A DNA stretch of 64,000 nt. Source: Chitinophagaceae bacterium DXS (GTDB lineage: Bacteria > Bacteroidota > Bacteroidia > Chitinophagales > Chitinophagaceae). The DNA lies in contig CP128386.1 in the NCBI GenBank assembly GCA_030345135.1, positions 899,129 through 963,128 of the forward strand, given 5' to 3'. A program made the translations under genes and the position numbers. Of this stretch, positions 55,141 to 63,513 are shown in pieces. The number at the start of each line of letters is the position of its first letter. Position 1 is the first letter of the stretch. The notes below the pieces were generated by a model. It saw nothing but the letters and a program-made list of their open reading frames with translations, had not been told where the DNA came from and did not search any database.

Positions 55141-55542
55141 ATGGCAATTTAAAGAAAAGAATGAAGCGAGGTGTCAGGTATCAGGTATCAGGTTTGAGGT
55201 TTGAGGTGTGAGGCGTGAGGTATGGGGTATAGACCTCAGGATGAGGGAGCATTGCATGCCTGATTTATGAGGCGCATAATGCAGGTTTTGAAAGTTCCTA
55301 TCAGAATAGCAGATGAAATAGCTGATCCAGTTTCATTTGCACAGACGAATTATGCCTTTGCCCAAATAATACTCTCAAACCACAAACCACGCACCTCATA
55401 CCTCAATCCTCACGCCTCACGCCTTCAATCCTCAATCCTCAATCCTCAAACCTGATATCTGACACCTGATACCTGAAACCTGAAACCTGTCTCTCCATTC
55501 TCCCCAAATTCTCCTATTTTCACTCTTCTATTTCCACATATT
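55141..55542. repeat. Gap with composite inverted arrays of words
   Basis: Left block 55171-55240 reads GTGTCAGGTATCAGG, then GTTTGAGGTGTGAGG. Right block 55380-55490 reads CACCTCATACCTCAATCCTC, then CCTGATACCTGAAACC, so the two blocks are inverted relative to each other, with about 140 bases between. No gene is evident; the promoter of the M14 peptidase gene should lie at the right end. Confidence 0.65.
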
Positions 55543-58047
55543 ATGAAGAAAATACTTGCGTTGCTACTATTGGCAAATGTTACTAACTGTCTTGTTGCTC
55601 AATCGCTTGAGTCTCCCGAGCAATTTTTGCACTATAAGGTGGGAACGAAATTTACACCCCATTATAAATTAATTGAATATTTCAAGAGGATAGCGCAGGC
55701 AAAACCGGATATGGTTAAGTATGAGCAATACGGCGCCACCAACGAAGGGCGCGAGCTTGCTTTGGTATATGTAGCACTTCCCGAAAATCTTAAGCAGCTT
55801 GAAACCATCCGGCAGAATAATCTGAAGATGGCTGGAATAGGAAAAGACAAATCGGCTACGGGCGCAGTAAAGTCACCCGTTGTTGTTTGGTTGAGCTATA
55901 ATGTCCATGGAAACGAGCCCGCTTCTTCTGAAGCCGCGATGCTGACCTTATTTGCTTTAGTAGATCCGGCCAATACGCAGACAAAAGAGTGGTTGAAGAA
56001 TACGGTGATCGTAATGGATCCATGTGTAAATCCTGACGGTCGCGACCGGTATGTAAACTGGTACAACACGGTTGCAGGAACAAACAACAATGTTGATCCG
56101 CAATCGCGCGAACACAGTGAGCCCTGGCCGCAAGGCAGGTCCAATCACTATAATTTTGACCTGAATCGTGACTGGGCATGGCAAACACAAATTGAATCCC
56201 GGCAGCGCATGAAAAAGTATAATGAGTGGATGCCGCAGGTGCATGTTGATTTTCACGAGCAAGGTTATAATCAACCCTATTATTTCGCACCGGCAGCGGA
56301 ACCCTATCACGAGGTGATCACTCAATGGCAGCGTGATTTTCAAACCCTGATCGGAAAAAATAACGCAAAATATTTTGATGCAAACGGATGGCTATATTTT
56401 ACGCGTCAGCGCTTTGATCTGTTTTATCCATCCTACGGTGATACTTATCCAATGTACAATGGTGCTATCGGTATGACGTTTGAGCAGGGTGGGATCCGCG
56501 CCGGACTTGGTGTTGTTAACAGTGAAAAAGATACGCTTACGCTGGTTGACAGGGCTACACATCATTACACTACCGGATTATCAACAATTGAGACTTCTTC
56601 AAAAAACGCAGACAGATTATTAACCGAGTTTCAAAAATTTTTCGAGAATAACCGCAACGGAACAAGTAACAATTTTAAGACCTATGTGGTTACTTCGCGC
56701 AGTTTCAATAATATTAAAGCGGTTGCCGATCTCCTGGATAAGAATGGAATTGAATATGGTTCTGTAACAGCATCCGGCTTCAAAGGCTATAACTATTTTT
56801 CAGGAAAGGATGAGGCATTTGTTAATGAAGGTTATCAGCTGGCTGTCTCTGCATATCAGCCGAGAAGCGCAATGGCAAGGGTATTGTTTGAGCCGGTTAC
56901 CAAATTGAACGATTCTATTACTTATGATATTACAGCATGGTCCCTGCCGTACGTTTATGGTGTAAAAGCTTATGCGGTAAAAGAAAAGCTTGACGTTGGT
57001 GCTCTTAAGACTGCTCCCGCATTACAAAAAGTCAGCTCTGATTACGGATTGCTGATTCCTTATAACTCTTTTGACGGTGCAAAACTGTTGGCCGCATTGT
57101 TGAAAAGGAAAGTTCGTGTGCGGGTAAGTGACAAGCCTTTTACCTACAACAATAAAGTGTACAAGCAAGGTACTTTGATTGTTTTGAAAGGCAACAACAC
57201 AGCCAACTGGAGCGATATAGTGAACAATCTTTGTGCAGAATTCAATATTCAGCCTGAAGCAGTAGCTGGCGGATTTGTTGACCAGGGAGCTGATTTTGGT
57301 TCGCCGGATATAAGATTTTTAAAGCCTGTGAAAGTGGCGATGCTTACCGGGGAACAAACTTCTTCACTCTCAGCCGGAGAAGTGTGGAACTTTTTTGACC
57401 AGGTATTGAACTATCCTCTAACATTATTAAATGCAAATGAACTGGGCAGGATTACACTGAGTAACTATGATGTTTTAATAATGCCTGATGGAAATTACAA
57501 AGCTTTTGATGATACCAGGTTAAGTGATAAGCTAAAGAATTTTGTAGCAGACGGAGGTAAGCTGATCGCAATGGAAAATGCCGTTAAACAAATGGCTGCC
57601 GGCGATTGGGGAATTAAGCTGAAGGACGATAAAATTGATGACAAAGGAAAGGAAAACAAGGAAGATTCTTTGCTGCTAAAAAGATATTCAGAGCGTGAGC
57701 GTGATGAAGTGGCAAACGAAATCCCTGGTGCTATTTATAAAGTCCGGCTGGACAATACGCATCCGCTTGCTTTTGGTTATCCTGATTTCTATTACACTTT
57801 AAAGCAGGATGGCAATATGTACGAATACACAAAGAACGGCTGGAATGTTGGTACAATTTCGTCCAAAGATCATGTGGCTGGTTTTGTCGGCAGCAAACTT
57901 ATGCCGCATTTAAAGAACGGCCTTTTGTTTGGTGAGCAAAACATAGGCTCAGGCTCCGTTATCTATCTTGCCGATGATGTGCTTTTTAGAAATTTCTGGG
58001 AGAACGGCAGGCTGATGTTTGTTAATGCGGTTTTCATAGCCGATTAA
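55543..58047 (+). CDS. M14-family zinc carboxypeptidase, large form
   Basis: 834 residues with a signal peptide (about 1-20). The N-terminal peptidase domain (about 25-370) has the zinc motif SYNVHGNEPASSEAAM (His122, Glu125), substrate-binding NLNRDW-type residues (FDLNRDWAWQ), a later histidine motif VHVDFHEQG (His234/His238) and the catalytic glutamate in MTFEQGG (Glu314). The C-terminal half (about 590-830) contains VAMLTGEQTSSLSAGEVWNFFDQV and VADGGKLIAMENAV, a glutamine-amidotransferase-like fold seen in many Bacteroidota peptidases. Likely periplasmic or secreted; no T9SS tail visible. Alone in its transcript. Confidence 0.9.
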   Translation: MKKILALLLLANVTNCLVAQSLESPEQFLHYKVGTKFTPHYKLIEYFKRIAQAKPDMVKYEQYGATNEGRELALVYVALPENLKQLETIRQNNLKMAGIGKDKSATGAVKSPVVVWLSYNVHGNEPASSEAAMLTLFALVDPANTQTKEWLKNTVIVMDPCVNPDGRDRYVNWYNTVAGTNNNVDPQSREHSEPWPQGRSNHYNFDLNRDWAWQTQIESRQRMKKYNEWMPQVHVDFHEQGYNQPYYFAPAAEPYHEVITQWQRDFQTLIGKNNAKYFDANGWLYFTRQRFDLFYPSYGDTYPMYNGAIGMTFEQGGIRAGLGVVNSEKDTLTLVDRATHHYTTGLSTIETSSKNADRLLTEFQKFFENNRNGTSNNFKTYVVTSRSFNNIKAVADLLDKNGIEYGSVTASGFKGYNYFSGKDEAFVNEGYQLAVSAYQPRSAMARVLFEPVTKLNDSITYDITAWSLPYVYGVKAYAVKEKLDVGALKTAPALQKVSSDYGLLIPYNSFDGAKLLAALLKRKVRVRVSDKPFTYNNKVYKQGTLIVLKGNNTANWSDIVNNLCAEFNIQPEAVAGGFVDQGADFGSPDIRFLKPVKVAMLTGEQTSSLSAGEVWNFFDQVLNYPLTLLNANELGRITLSNYDVLIMPDGNYKAFDDTRLSDKLKNFVADGGKLIAMENAVKQMAAGDWGIKLKDDKIDDKGKENKEDSLLLKRYSERERDEVANEIPGAIYKVRLDNTHPLAFGYPDFYYTLKQDGNMYEYTKNGWNVGTISSKDHVAGFVGSKLMPHLKNGLLFGEQNIGSGSVIYLADDVLFRNFWENGRLMFVNAVFIAD

Positions 58048-58262
58048 GCTGTGGTTGAGTTATGGTTGAGTTGTTGTTGAGTTGTACGTTGTAAGTTATA
58101 CGTTGTACGTTTATCGAAGCGGGTTGAGTTATACGTTGTAAGTTGTACGTGATACGTTTATCATAGCAAAGAAGAGTAGCGCATAGTGCGCACCGGAATA
58201 AACATTAGGCTGCACAACCCTTCGCTTTGATCAACGTATAACTTAAAACGTATAACGTACAA
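58048..58262. repeat. Inverted GTACGTTGTAAGTTATACG word arrays
   Basis: Words TGAGTTGTACGTTGTAAG and TTATACGTTGTACGTT (58075-58165) face inverted words AACGTATAACTTAAAACG and TATAACGTACAAC (58230-58262), separated by about 65 bases. No gene. Confidence 0.6.
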
Positions 58263-58634
58263 CTATTTAGTCACCTGGAATTTACCGCTTTCAATAATGC
58301 GGCCTGTTTTATCGCGGAGTTGGTAAACATAGATACCACGGAAATACTCGTCCAGTTGAACGGTGATCTTGGCATTGGAGACCGGCATGTCAGCCATTTT
58401 TTTACCGGTGAAACTGTAAATCTGGAGCGTGGCCGTTTTTTCAATTGATTTGTCGAACTCAAAATTTACGAACGCCACGGCAGGGTTGGGGTAGCATTTG
58501 ATAACTTTCGGTTCTTTGTCGTCGGCCATAAAACCTGTGGCATGACCGAACATAACATGGCTGCCGGCCATAAGCAGGACCAGCAAAAAGGCTTTTTTTG
58601 TTAAAGATGGTTTCCGGTGTAATAAATGTGCCAT
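58263..58634 (-). CDS. Small secreted protein ending in a T9SS sorting-type domain
   Basis: From the ATG at 58634, 123 residues (a GTG 13 codons upstream is less likely). The N-terminus MAHLLHRKPSLTKKAFLLVL is a signal peptide with a basic leader. The rest (KVIKCYPNPAVAFVNFEFD, LQIYSFTGKKM, RGIYVYQLRDKTGRIIESGK, FQV) is a type A T9SS C-terminal domain with almost nothing before it. So the protein is little more than a sorting tag, unlike the usual long cargo. Alone. Confidence 0.7.
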   Translation of the reverse strand: MAHLLHRKPSLTKKAFLLVLLMAGSHVMFGHATGFMADDKEPKVIKCYPNPAVAFVNFEFDKSIEKTATLQIYSFTGKKMADMPVSNAKITVQLDEYFRGIYVYQLRDKTGRIIESGKFQVTK

Positions 58635-58673
58635 ATTAACGTTCGCTCTAACAAAGTTAACCGAAAATTTCAC

Positions 58674-59643
58674 CTGACAATGAGTTAGATATACTTTTTA
58701 CATCTCATTTTAATTTGTTGAACACTGATAGTCATCTTATTCAACTGCAATTTTGTTCAAATGAGATTGTTAAAATTTGAAGAAAGGGCAATAAATGGCT
58801 GTCCGCTGTTAGCTATCAGCTATTAGCTTTTGCCCACCATTCCCCATTTTTCTAACTCTTATGATCGCGCTATCATATTCTCTTACCCTCTCAAGAATCA
58901 TTCTCGCTACATAAAACATACGGTTCATACAACCCATTCGTTGCCCCTCTTACTGTCTTTTAAGCTGTCAGCTATTAGCTATTAGCTATTAGCTATCGGC
59001 TGAGCCCGTCTTGCCCAATTATCTAATCCTTGTGGTCGTACTATCGTATTTTCTTACCCTCTCAAAAATCATTCTCGCTACATAAAACATACGGTTCATA
59101 CATTGCATTCGTTGCCGCCTCTTACGGTCTTTTAAGCTGTCAGCTTTAGCCCCTTTTTGCAAATTTTCTAACATCTCTATAAACATACGGTTAACTCGAC
59201 CCGTTCGTTGCCCATTCTTACTGTCTTACGATCTTACGCGTCTTACGGTCTTTTAAGCTATCAGCTATTAGCCTGGGCCCGTCTTCCCCCAATTTTCTAA
59301 CTCTTACAATCATGCTACGTATTTTCTTGCCCTCTCAAAAATCTTTCTCGCCACTTAACACATTCAGTTAATACAACTCATTCGATGCCTATCTTACTAT
59401 CTTACTATCTTACTGTCTTACGGTCTTACGGTCTTTTAAGCTGTCAGCTTTAAGCTATCAGCTATTAGCCTGGGCCCGTCTTCCCCTAATTTTCTAGCTC
59501 TTCCCGTCATGCTATCGTATTTTCTTACCCTCTCAAAAATCTTTCTCGCTACTTAACACATTCAGTTAATACAACTCATTCGTTGCCCTTCTTACGATCT
59601 TACTGTCTTACGGTCTTACGGTCTTACATGTCTTACGGTCTTC
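58674..59643. repeat. Gap with about four to five copies of a ~170-200 bp imperfect tandem repeat
   Basis: From about 58830 to 59640 a block recurs. It starts CGTATTTTCTTACCCTCTCA and continues with AATC.TTCTCGCTAC, then ACGGTTCATACA or TTCAGTTAATACA, CATTCGTTGCC, GTCTTACGGTC words and AGCTATTAGC words. Copies begin near 58871, 59041, 59313 and 59511, with a shortened one near 59170. No protein was recognised. Confidence 0.65.
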
Positions 59644-60294
59644 TTAAACCTTCCACCTCTCCATCCCATACGCGCTATCCCAAAACATCCATTCCATTTT
59701 TGTGGTTTTGACAAACGCTTCGGTCATAGCCTGTTGCTGTGTGGGTGTTAGTTGAGCAGCTTTTTCATCAGCGATAGCGATTGCCCTTTTCACGGAAATG
59801 GCGAATTCTTCTCCTGCATATGTGTCTATCCATTGCTGGTAAGGATTGTTTTCTTTTTGTTGGTTTGCATAGATATGGTCACCCACTTTTTTGTAGATCC
59901 AAAAACAAGGAAGCACGGCGGCAATTGCCACTTCGACGGAGTCCAGGTATGCGCGGCGGAAAAGGTGATCTGTATACAATTGACAGGTCGGCGAGATCTC
60001 AGCTATTTCAGAGACCTGCCACGCAGAAAAATAATTTTCATGAAGCGCTCTTTCAACAACAACGGCGCCCTCGGCAAACCGAATGAAATCCAATGACTCT
60101 GCTGAAGGTAATTTGGAAGCAATGATGGCAAGCACCTTGCTGAATGCGCTGAGGTAATGCGCATCCTGCATCATATAAAAACGAAAACGCTCAGTAGTTA
60201 AGGTTCCTGCCATCAATTCTTTATTAAAGGGCATGTCCAGTATTTTCTCATAGATCTGTTCGATGCTGTTCCATGCGTGTTCACTCCAGTTCAT
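59644..60294 (-). CDS. tenA: Thiaminase II (TenA)
   Basis: 216 residues, standard length, cytoplasmic. Hydrolyses the amino-pyrimidine product of thiamine breakdown to hydroxymethylpyrimidine, feeding ThiD. Motifs: MLAGTL-like (MAGTLTTERFRFYMMQDAHYL), AAVLPCFWIYKKVG (nucleophilic cysteine), and a final TKMEWMFWDSAYGMERW (with the conserved Glu and Trp). Lies 232 bases after thiD in the same direction. The gap holds repeat words only, so it is likely the last gene of the thiamine operon, but it could also have its own promoter. Confidence 0.92.
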   Translation of the reverse strand: MNWSEHAWNSIEQIYEKILDMPFNKELMAGTLTTERFRFYMMQDAHYLSAFSKVLAIIASKLPSAESLDFIRFAEGAVVVERALHENYFSAWQVSEIAEISPTCQLYTDHLFRRAYLDSVEVAIAAVLPCFWIYKKVGDHIYANQQKENNPYQQWIDTYAGEEFAISVKRAIAIADEKAAQLTPTQQQAMTEAFVKTTKMEWMFWDSAYGMERWKV

Positions 60295-60527
60295 AATTCA
60301 ATGTAAGATGTTATTTAATGTGCGATGTTAATCAATGTACGATGTTAGATGTACGATGTTAGATGTACGGTGTACGATGTTCTGATGTCTGATGTTTTGA
60401 TGTCTGGTGTGGTTGCGACTTTTTCAGGGTCGAATATTCATGGCGAAGCTATTTTCACCTCAGGCCTTACGCCTTATTCCTCAAACCTTATTCCTCTTGC
60501 CTCTCCTGAAACCTGATACCTCACGCC
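60295..60527. repeat. Word repeats between thiD and tenA
   Basis: TGTACGATGTTAGATGTACG words at about 60300-60390, then CCTTATTCCTCAAACC and CCTGATACCTCACGCC words at about 60455-60540. The latter overlap the 3' end of thiD by some bases. No terminator was recognised, so read-through into tenA is possible. Confidence 0.6.
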
Positions 60528-61385
60528 TCACCCCTCACGCCTTCCTTCCCCAATAACATATTTTTTCATGGCCTTGGGCGCATAAAAATGATTTAATGGT
60601 CCATTGCCTTTTCCGGTAAGTACGTCTTTGCCATGATCTATTGCATTGTAAGTGTAGTCATGTGCAAGCTGAATGGACTCGGGAATTGAGTTTTTCATTG
60701 CAAGAAAAGCAGCGATGGCTGAGGATAATGTGCAGCCAGTTCCATGTGTATTGTTGGTAGGAATATAAGGTGCTTCAATAATGATTTTTTGTCCCTTTTT
60801 GTGCATCCATACATCAAACAGCTGATCAGTTTTAAGATGTCCTCCCTTGATTAAAACAGAGGTACATCCTGATTGTAATATATGTTTACCAGCCTGTTGC
60901 ATGGTCTCTGTATCATGTATTGAAGATCCGGTAAGAATGGATGCTTCATCCAGGTTGGGTGTTACAACCGCTGCCAGTGGGAACAAATATTCTCTTAAAG
61001 CATCAGAGATATTGCCCGACGAAAGTTTGTCGCCACTTGTTGCTATCATAACAGGATCCACAACAATTGGAATGTTGGGATAATTTTTCAAAGTTCTTGC
61101 AACTGCCGTTACAAGTGAAGGCGTATGCAACATGCCTATTTTAATGGCAGCGGGCTGAATATCGTCAATAACAGCGGTGATCTGTCCGCGGACAATATCT
61201 TCCGGAATGCTATGTATCCCGGAGACGCCCACTGTATTTTGAACGGTAATAGCCGTTATGGCGCTGCAACCGTAACATCCCAATGCGGAGAACGTTTTCA
61301 GATCAGCCTGTATGCCCGCACCGCCACCGCTGTCAGAGCCGGCAATGGTCATTACCGGCGCATAAGTAAATTTCTTCTCTGTCAT
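60528..61385 (-). CDS. thiD: Hydroxymethylpyrimidine/phosphomethylpyrimidine kinase (ThiD)
   Basis: 285 residues, ribokinase-like fold. Phosphorylates hydroxymethylpyrimidine twice to HMP-PP for thiamine synthesis. Motifs: N-terminal TIAGSDSGGGAGIQADLKTFSALG, central VVDPVMIATSGDKL, and the C-terminal ATP/anion site NTHGTGCTLSSAIAAFLA. Overlaps thiE by 4 bases (61382-61385), so the two are translationally coupled. The tail ends with a short basic stretch (VIGEGRREG). Confidence 0.95.
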   Translation of the reverse strand: MTEKKFTYAPVMTIAGSDSGGGAGIQADLKTFSALGCYGCSAITAITVQNTVGVSGIHSIPEDIVRGQITAVIDDIQPAAIKIGMLHTPSLVTAVARTLKNYPNIPIVVDPVMIATSGDKLSSGNISDALREYLFPLAAVVTPNLDEASILTGSSIHDTETMQQAGKHILQSGCTSVLIKGGHLKTDQLFDVWMHKKGQKIIIEAPYIPTNNTHGTGCTLSSAIAAFLAMKNSIPESIQLAHDYTYNAIDHGKDVLTGKGNGPLNHFYAPKAMKKYVIGEGRREG

Positions 61386-62017
61386 GATCTGCTGTTTTTT
61401 TCAATTTCATTACGCAACATAGCAGCTGCTTTTTCCGGATCATCCGCACTGCAGATAGCTGATACTACAGCAACACAATCTGCGCCAGCTTTTATAACAT
61501 CCGCCACGTTGGTTAGGTTGATGTTGCCTATGGCAACAAGGGGTTTTGTGGTTGCTTTGCGCATCCATCTTATGCCATCAAGTCCCCATTCTCTTACCGT
61601 GTCCACCTTTGTGGAAGTGTTAAAAACAGGACTGATGCCAAGATAATCCGAAGGTATTATTTCGGTATTGTTAAGTTGTTCTTCATACTCAATAGAATAA
61701 CCAAGACAATTGCATTGGGGCCATGCTGCTCTTATTGCAGTCGGTGAAAGATCACTGTTGCCTACATGAACGCCGTATGCATGAATGTATTGAGCAACCT
61801 GCCAGCGATCGTTTATGATAAGCGGAATGTTGTTTTTTGAAAGCAGGGATTGCAGTTCGGTTGCCGTATTGGTGAATACTTCTTCAGTGGCGTGCTTGTC
61901 CCTGAACTGTACAATATCAACGCCGCCTTTAACAGCTGCAGCAACAACATCCAGTAATTTTTTGCCTTTACAGGCGAGTTCATTTGTTACCAGATAAAGC
62001 TTATGTGGAAATGCCAT
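61382..62017 (-). CDS. thiE: Thiamine-phosphate synthase (ThiE)
   Basis: 211 residues, TIM barrel. Joins HMP-PP and the thiazole phosphate to thiamine phosphate. Motifs: DIVQFRDKHATEEV, LIINDRWQVA, GVHVGNSDL and YLGISPVFNTSTK (pyrophosphate site), ending in a VAVVSAIC-type strand. Position between thiM and thiD, with a 49-base gap to thiM and a 4-base overlap with thiD. Confidence 0.95.
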   Translation of the reverse strand: MAFPHKLYLVTNELACKGKKLLDVVAAAVKGGVDIVQFRDKHATEEVFTNTATELQSLLSKNNIPLIINDRWQVAQYIHAYGVHVGNSDLSPTAIRAAWPQCNCLGYSIEYEEQLNNTEIIPSDYLGISPVFNTSTKVDTVREWGLDGIRWMRKATTKPLVAIGNINLTNVADVIKAGADCVAVVSAICSADDPEKAAAMLRNEIEKNSRS

Positions 62018-62066
62018 ATTATTTGTTTAATTGTCCCAAACGTTGCTCAAATCAATTCCGCCATTG

Positions 62067-62861
62067 TTAAACAATGTGTACAGTTTCCATAAAAGTTGTT
62101 ACATCCATTGTATAAAGCGCATCAAGAAAAGCCGTTTGCAATGTTGCTGGTCCGCCTGCTTTTTTCACTGCGACCTCTCCCGCAACTCCCATCATTGCCA
62201 TTGCTGCGCAGGTGGCCAGGTGCGCATCTGCCTGAACTGCACAAAACGCTCCGGTCAGGGCAGACGCGGTACACCCCATTCCTGTAATCCGGGTCATAAG
62301 AGCATGCCCGTTCTTCAAGCCGGTAACCATATCATTGCTGGTGATATAGTCCGTTTCTCCTGAAATGCAAACCACGCATTTAAGTTGATTGCTCAGTTGT
62401 TTGGCTGCTTCGATGGCATCATTGCTGGAATGAGTGCTATCCACACCCCTGGTTTTGTTTTCAGCGTTAGCAACAGCAAGTATTTCAGAAGCGTTACCTC
62501 TTATAACCGCAGGCCTGTGTATCGCCAGCAATTCCGCGATAACCTGGTTCCGGTAGGCGGTAGCACCTGCACCAACAGGGTCCAGTACCCATGGTTTGTT
62601 CTTTGCTTCTGCTGCTTTAATAGCAATTTTCATGCTATTTACCCAGTTGCTGTCCAATGTGCCGATGTTAACTACCAATGCACCGGAAATATTTACCATA
62701 TCATCCATCTCCTCAGCAGCATGGGCCATTATTGGCGAGGCTCCGGCAGCCAGTAAAGCGTTGGCGTTAAAATTCATTACCACATAGTTCGTAATGCTGT
62801 GTACCAGCGGGGATCTTTCTTTAACAGCCACAACCTGCTGCCATAATAATTCTTTTGTCAT
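62067..62861 (-). CDS. thiM: Hydroxyethylthiazole kinase (ThiM)
   Basis: 264 residues, ribokinase-like trimer family. Phosphorylates salvaged thiazole alcohol to the ThiE substrate. Motifs: PLVHSITNYVVMNFNANALLA, LDPVGAGATAYR, NASEILAVA and the anion hole ITGMGCTASALTGAFCA. It is the first gene after the TPP riboswitch. Together with ThiE, ThiD and TenA it forms a salvage pathway: thiazole and pyrimidine are recovered and joined, with no de novo genes (ThiC, ThiG) here. Confidence 0.95.
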   Translation of the reverse strand: MTKELLWQQVVAVKERSPLVHSITNYVVMNFNANALLAAGASPIMAHAAEEMDDMVNISGALVVNIGTLDSNWVNSMKIAIKAAEAKNKPWVLDPVGAGATAYRNQVIAELLAIHRPAVIRGNASEILAVANAENKTRGVDSTHSSNDAIEAAKQLSNQLKCVVCISGETDYITSNDMVTGLKNGHALMTRITGMGCTASALTGAFCAVQADAHLATCAAMAMMGVAGEVAVKKAGGPATLQTAFLDALYTMDVTTFMETVHIV

Positions 62862-62922
62862 GAAACTTTTTTTAGCGCGATAGGAGGATGGCCGTGCAAA
62901 GAAAGGAACATAGAAAGCCTTT

Positions 62923-63001
62923 GCTTTTTCCTACGACGGTATTAACCGTATCAGGTACCAAGGGTATCATCTCAGTTCCATAAAAGGAACACCCCTAAAG
63001 C
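62923..63001 (-). ncRNA. TPP riboswitch (THI element)
   Basis: On the minus strand, the aptamer shows the conserved parts in order: GCTTTAGGGGTG, CTGAGATGATACCC, ACCTGATACGGTTAATACCG, CGTAGGAAAAAGC; the two ends pair as helix P1 (GCTTT / AAAGC). It lies about 60-140 bases before thiM and should shut the operon when thiamine pyrophosphate is plentiful. No typical T-tract terminator is obvious; control by hiding the thiM start is possible. A GCAAAG / CTTTGC stem follows the aptamer. Confidence 0.95.
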
Positions 63002-63513
63002 GGATGCAAAATAAGGAATTCAGGGGAAAGGTGAAAGCTAAAAGCTTAAAGCCTAAAGCTTAAAGCCTAAGGCGGAGAACCTTAATTTTATGAATGGACA
63101 ATTGAAAGTTCCTGCCCGACTAACATCGTTCAGGCGGGGAAAATTGACAATGGAATGTGCAAATGAGGGGATATGCAAATGTGCGAATGAGAGAATATGC
63201 AAATGAGAGAATATGCAAATGTGCAAATATGGAATGAGTGAAAATGAGATGTGTATGACAACGCTTCCGGTTAGGAAGGCTCATAGCTAAAAGCTGATAG
63301 CTGATAGCTAAAATTAAGATCTGGATACGCAAATACAACCCCCGGCGTTAAAAACTAACCTGACACCTGATACCTGATACCTTAAAGCTCAAAGCTGAAA
63401 GCTGATAGCTGACAGCTCTACACAAACGTTTGCCTTAATATGCTTTCCCGTGATTTTTATTCGGGTTTATTCAAGAAATTAGCGTTTTACTGTACACACC
63501 AAAAAAAGTAGTA
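63002..63513. repeat. Gap with four word families
   Basis: From left: GCTTAAAGCCTAAAGC words (63030-63075), AATTGAAAG words interrupted by a GC-rich hairpin (CCTGCCCG / CAGGCGGGG, about 63111-63139), ATATGCAAATGTGCG words (63150-63235), AGCTGATAGCT words (63285-63312), and ACCTGATACC and AGCTGATAGC words at 63358-63418. The promoter of the last gene follows. Confidence 0.65.
63423..63432. promoter_or_regulatory. Candidate LacI-family operator before the GH109-like gene
   Basis: CAAACGTTTG is a perfect 10-bp palindrome about 80 bases before the start. It resembles the candidate site before the uronate operon at 9984-9997. This is a motif guess only. Confidence 0.3.
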
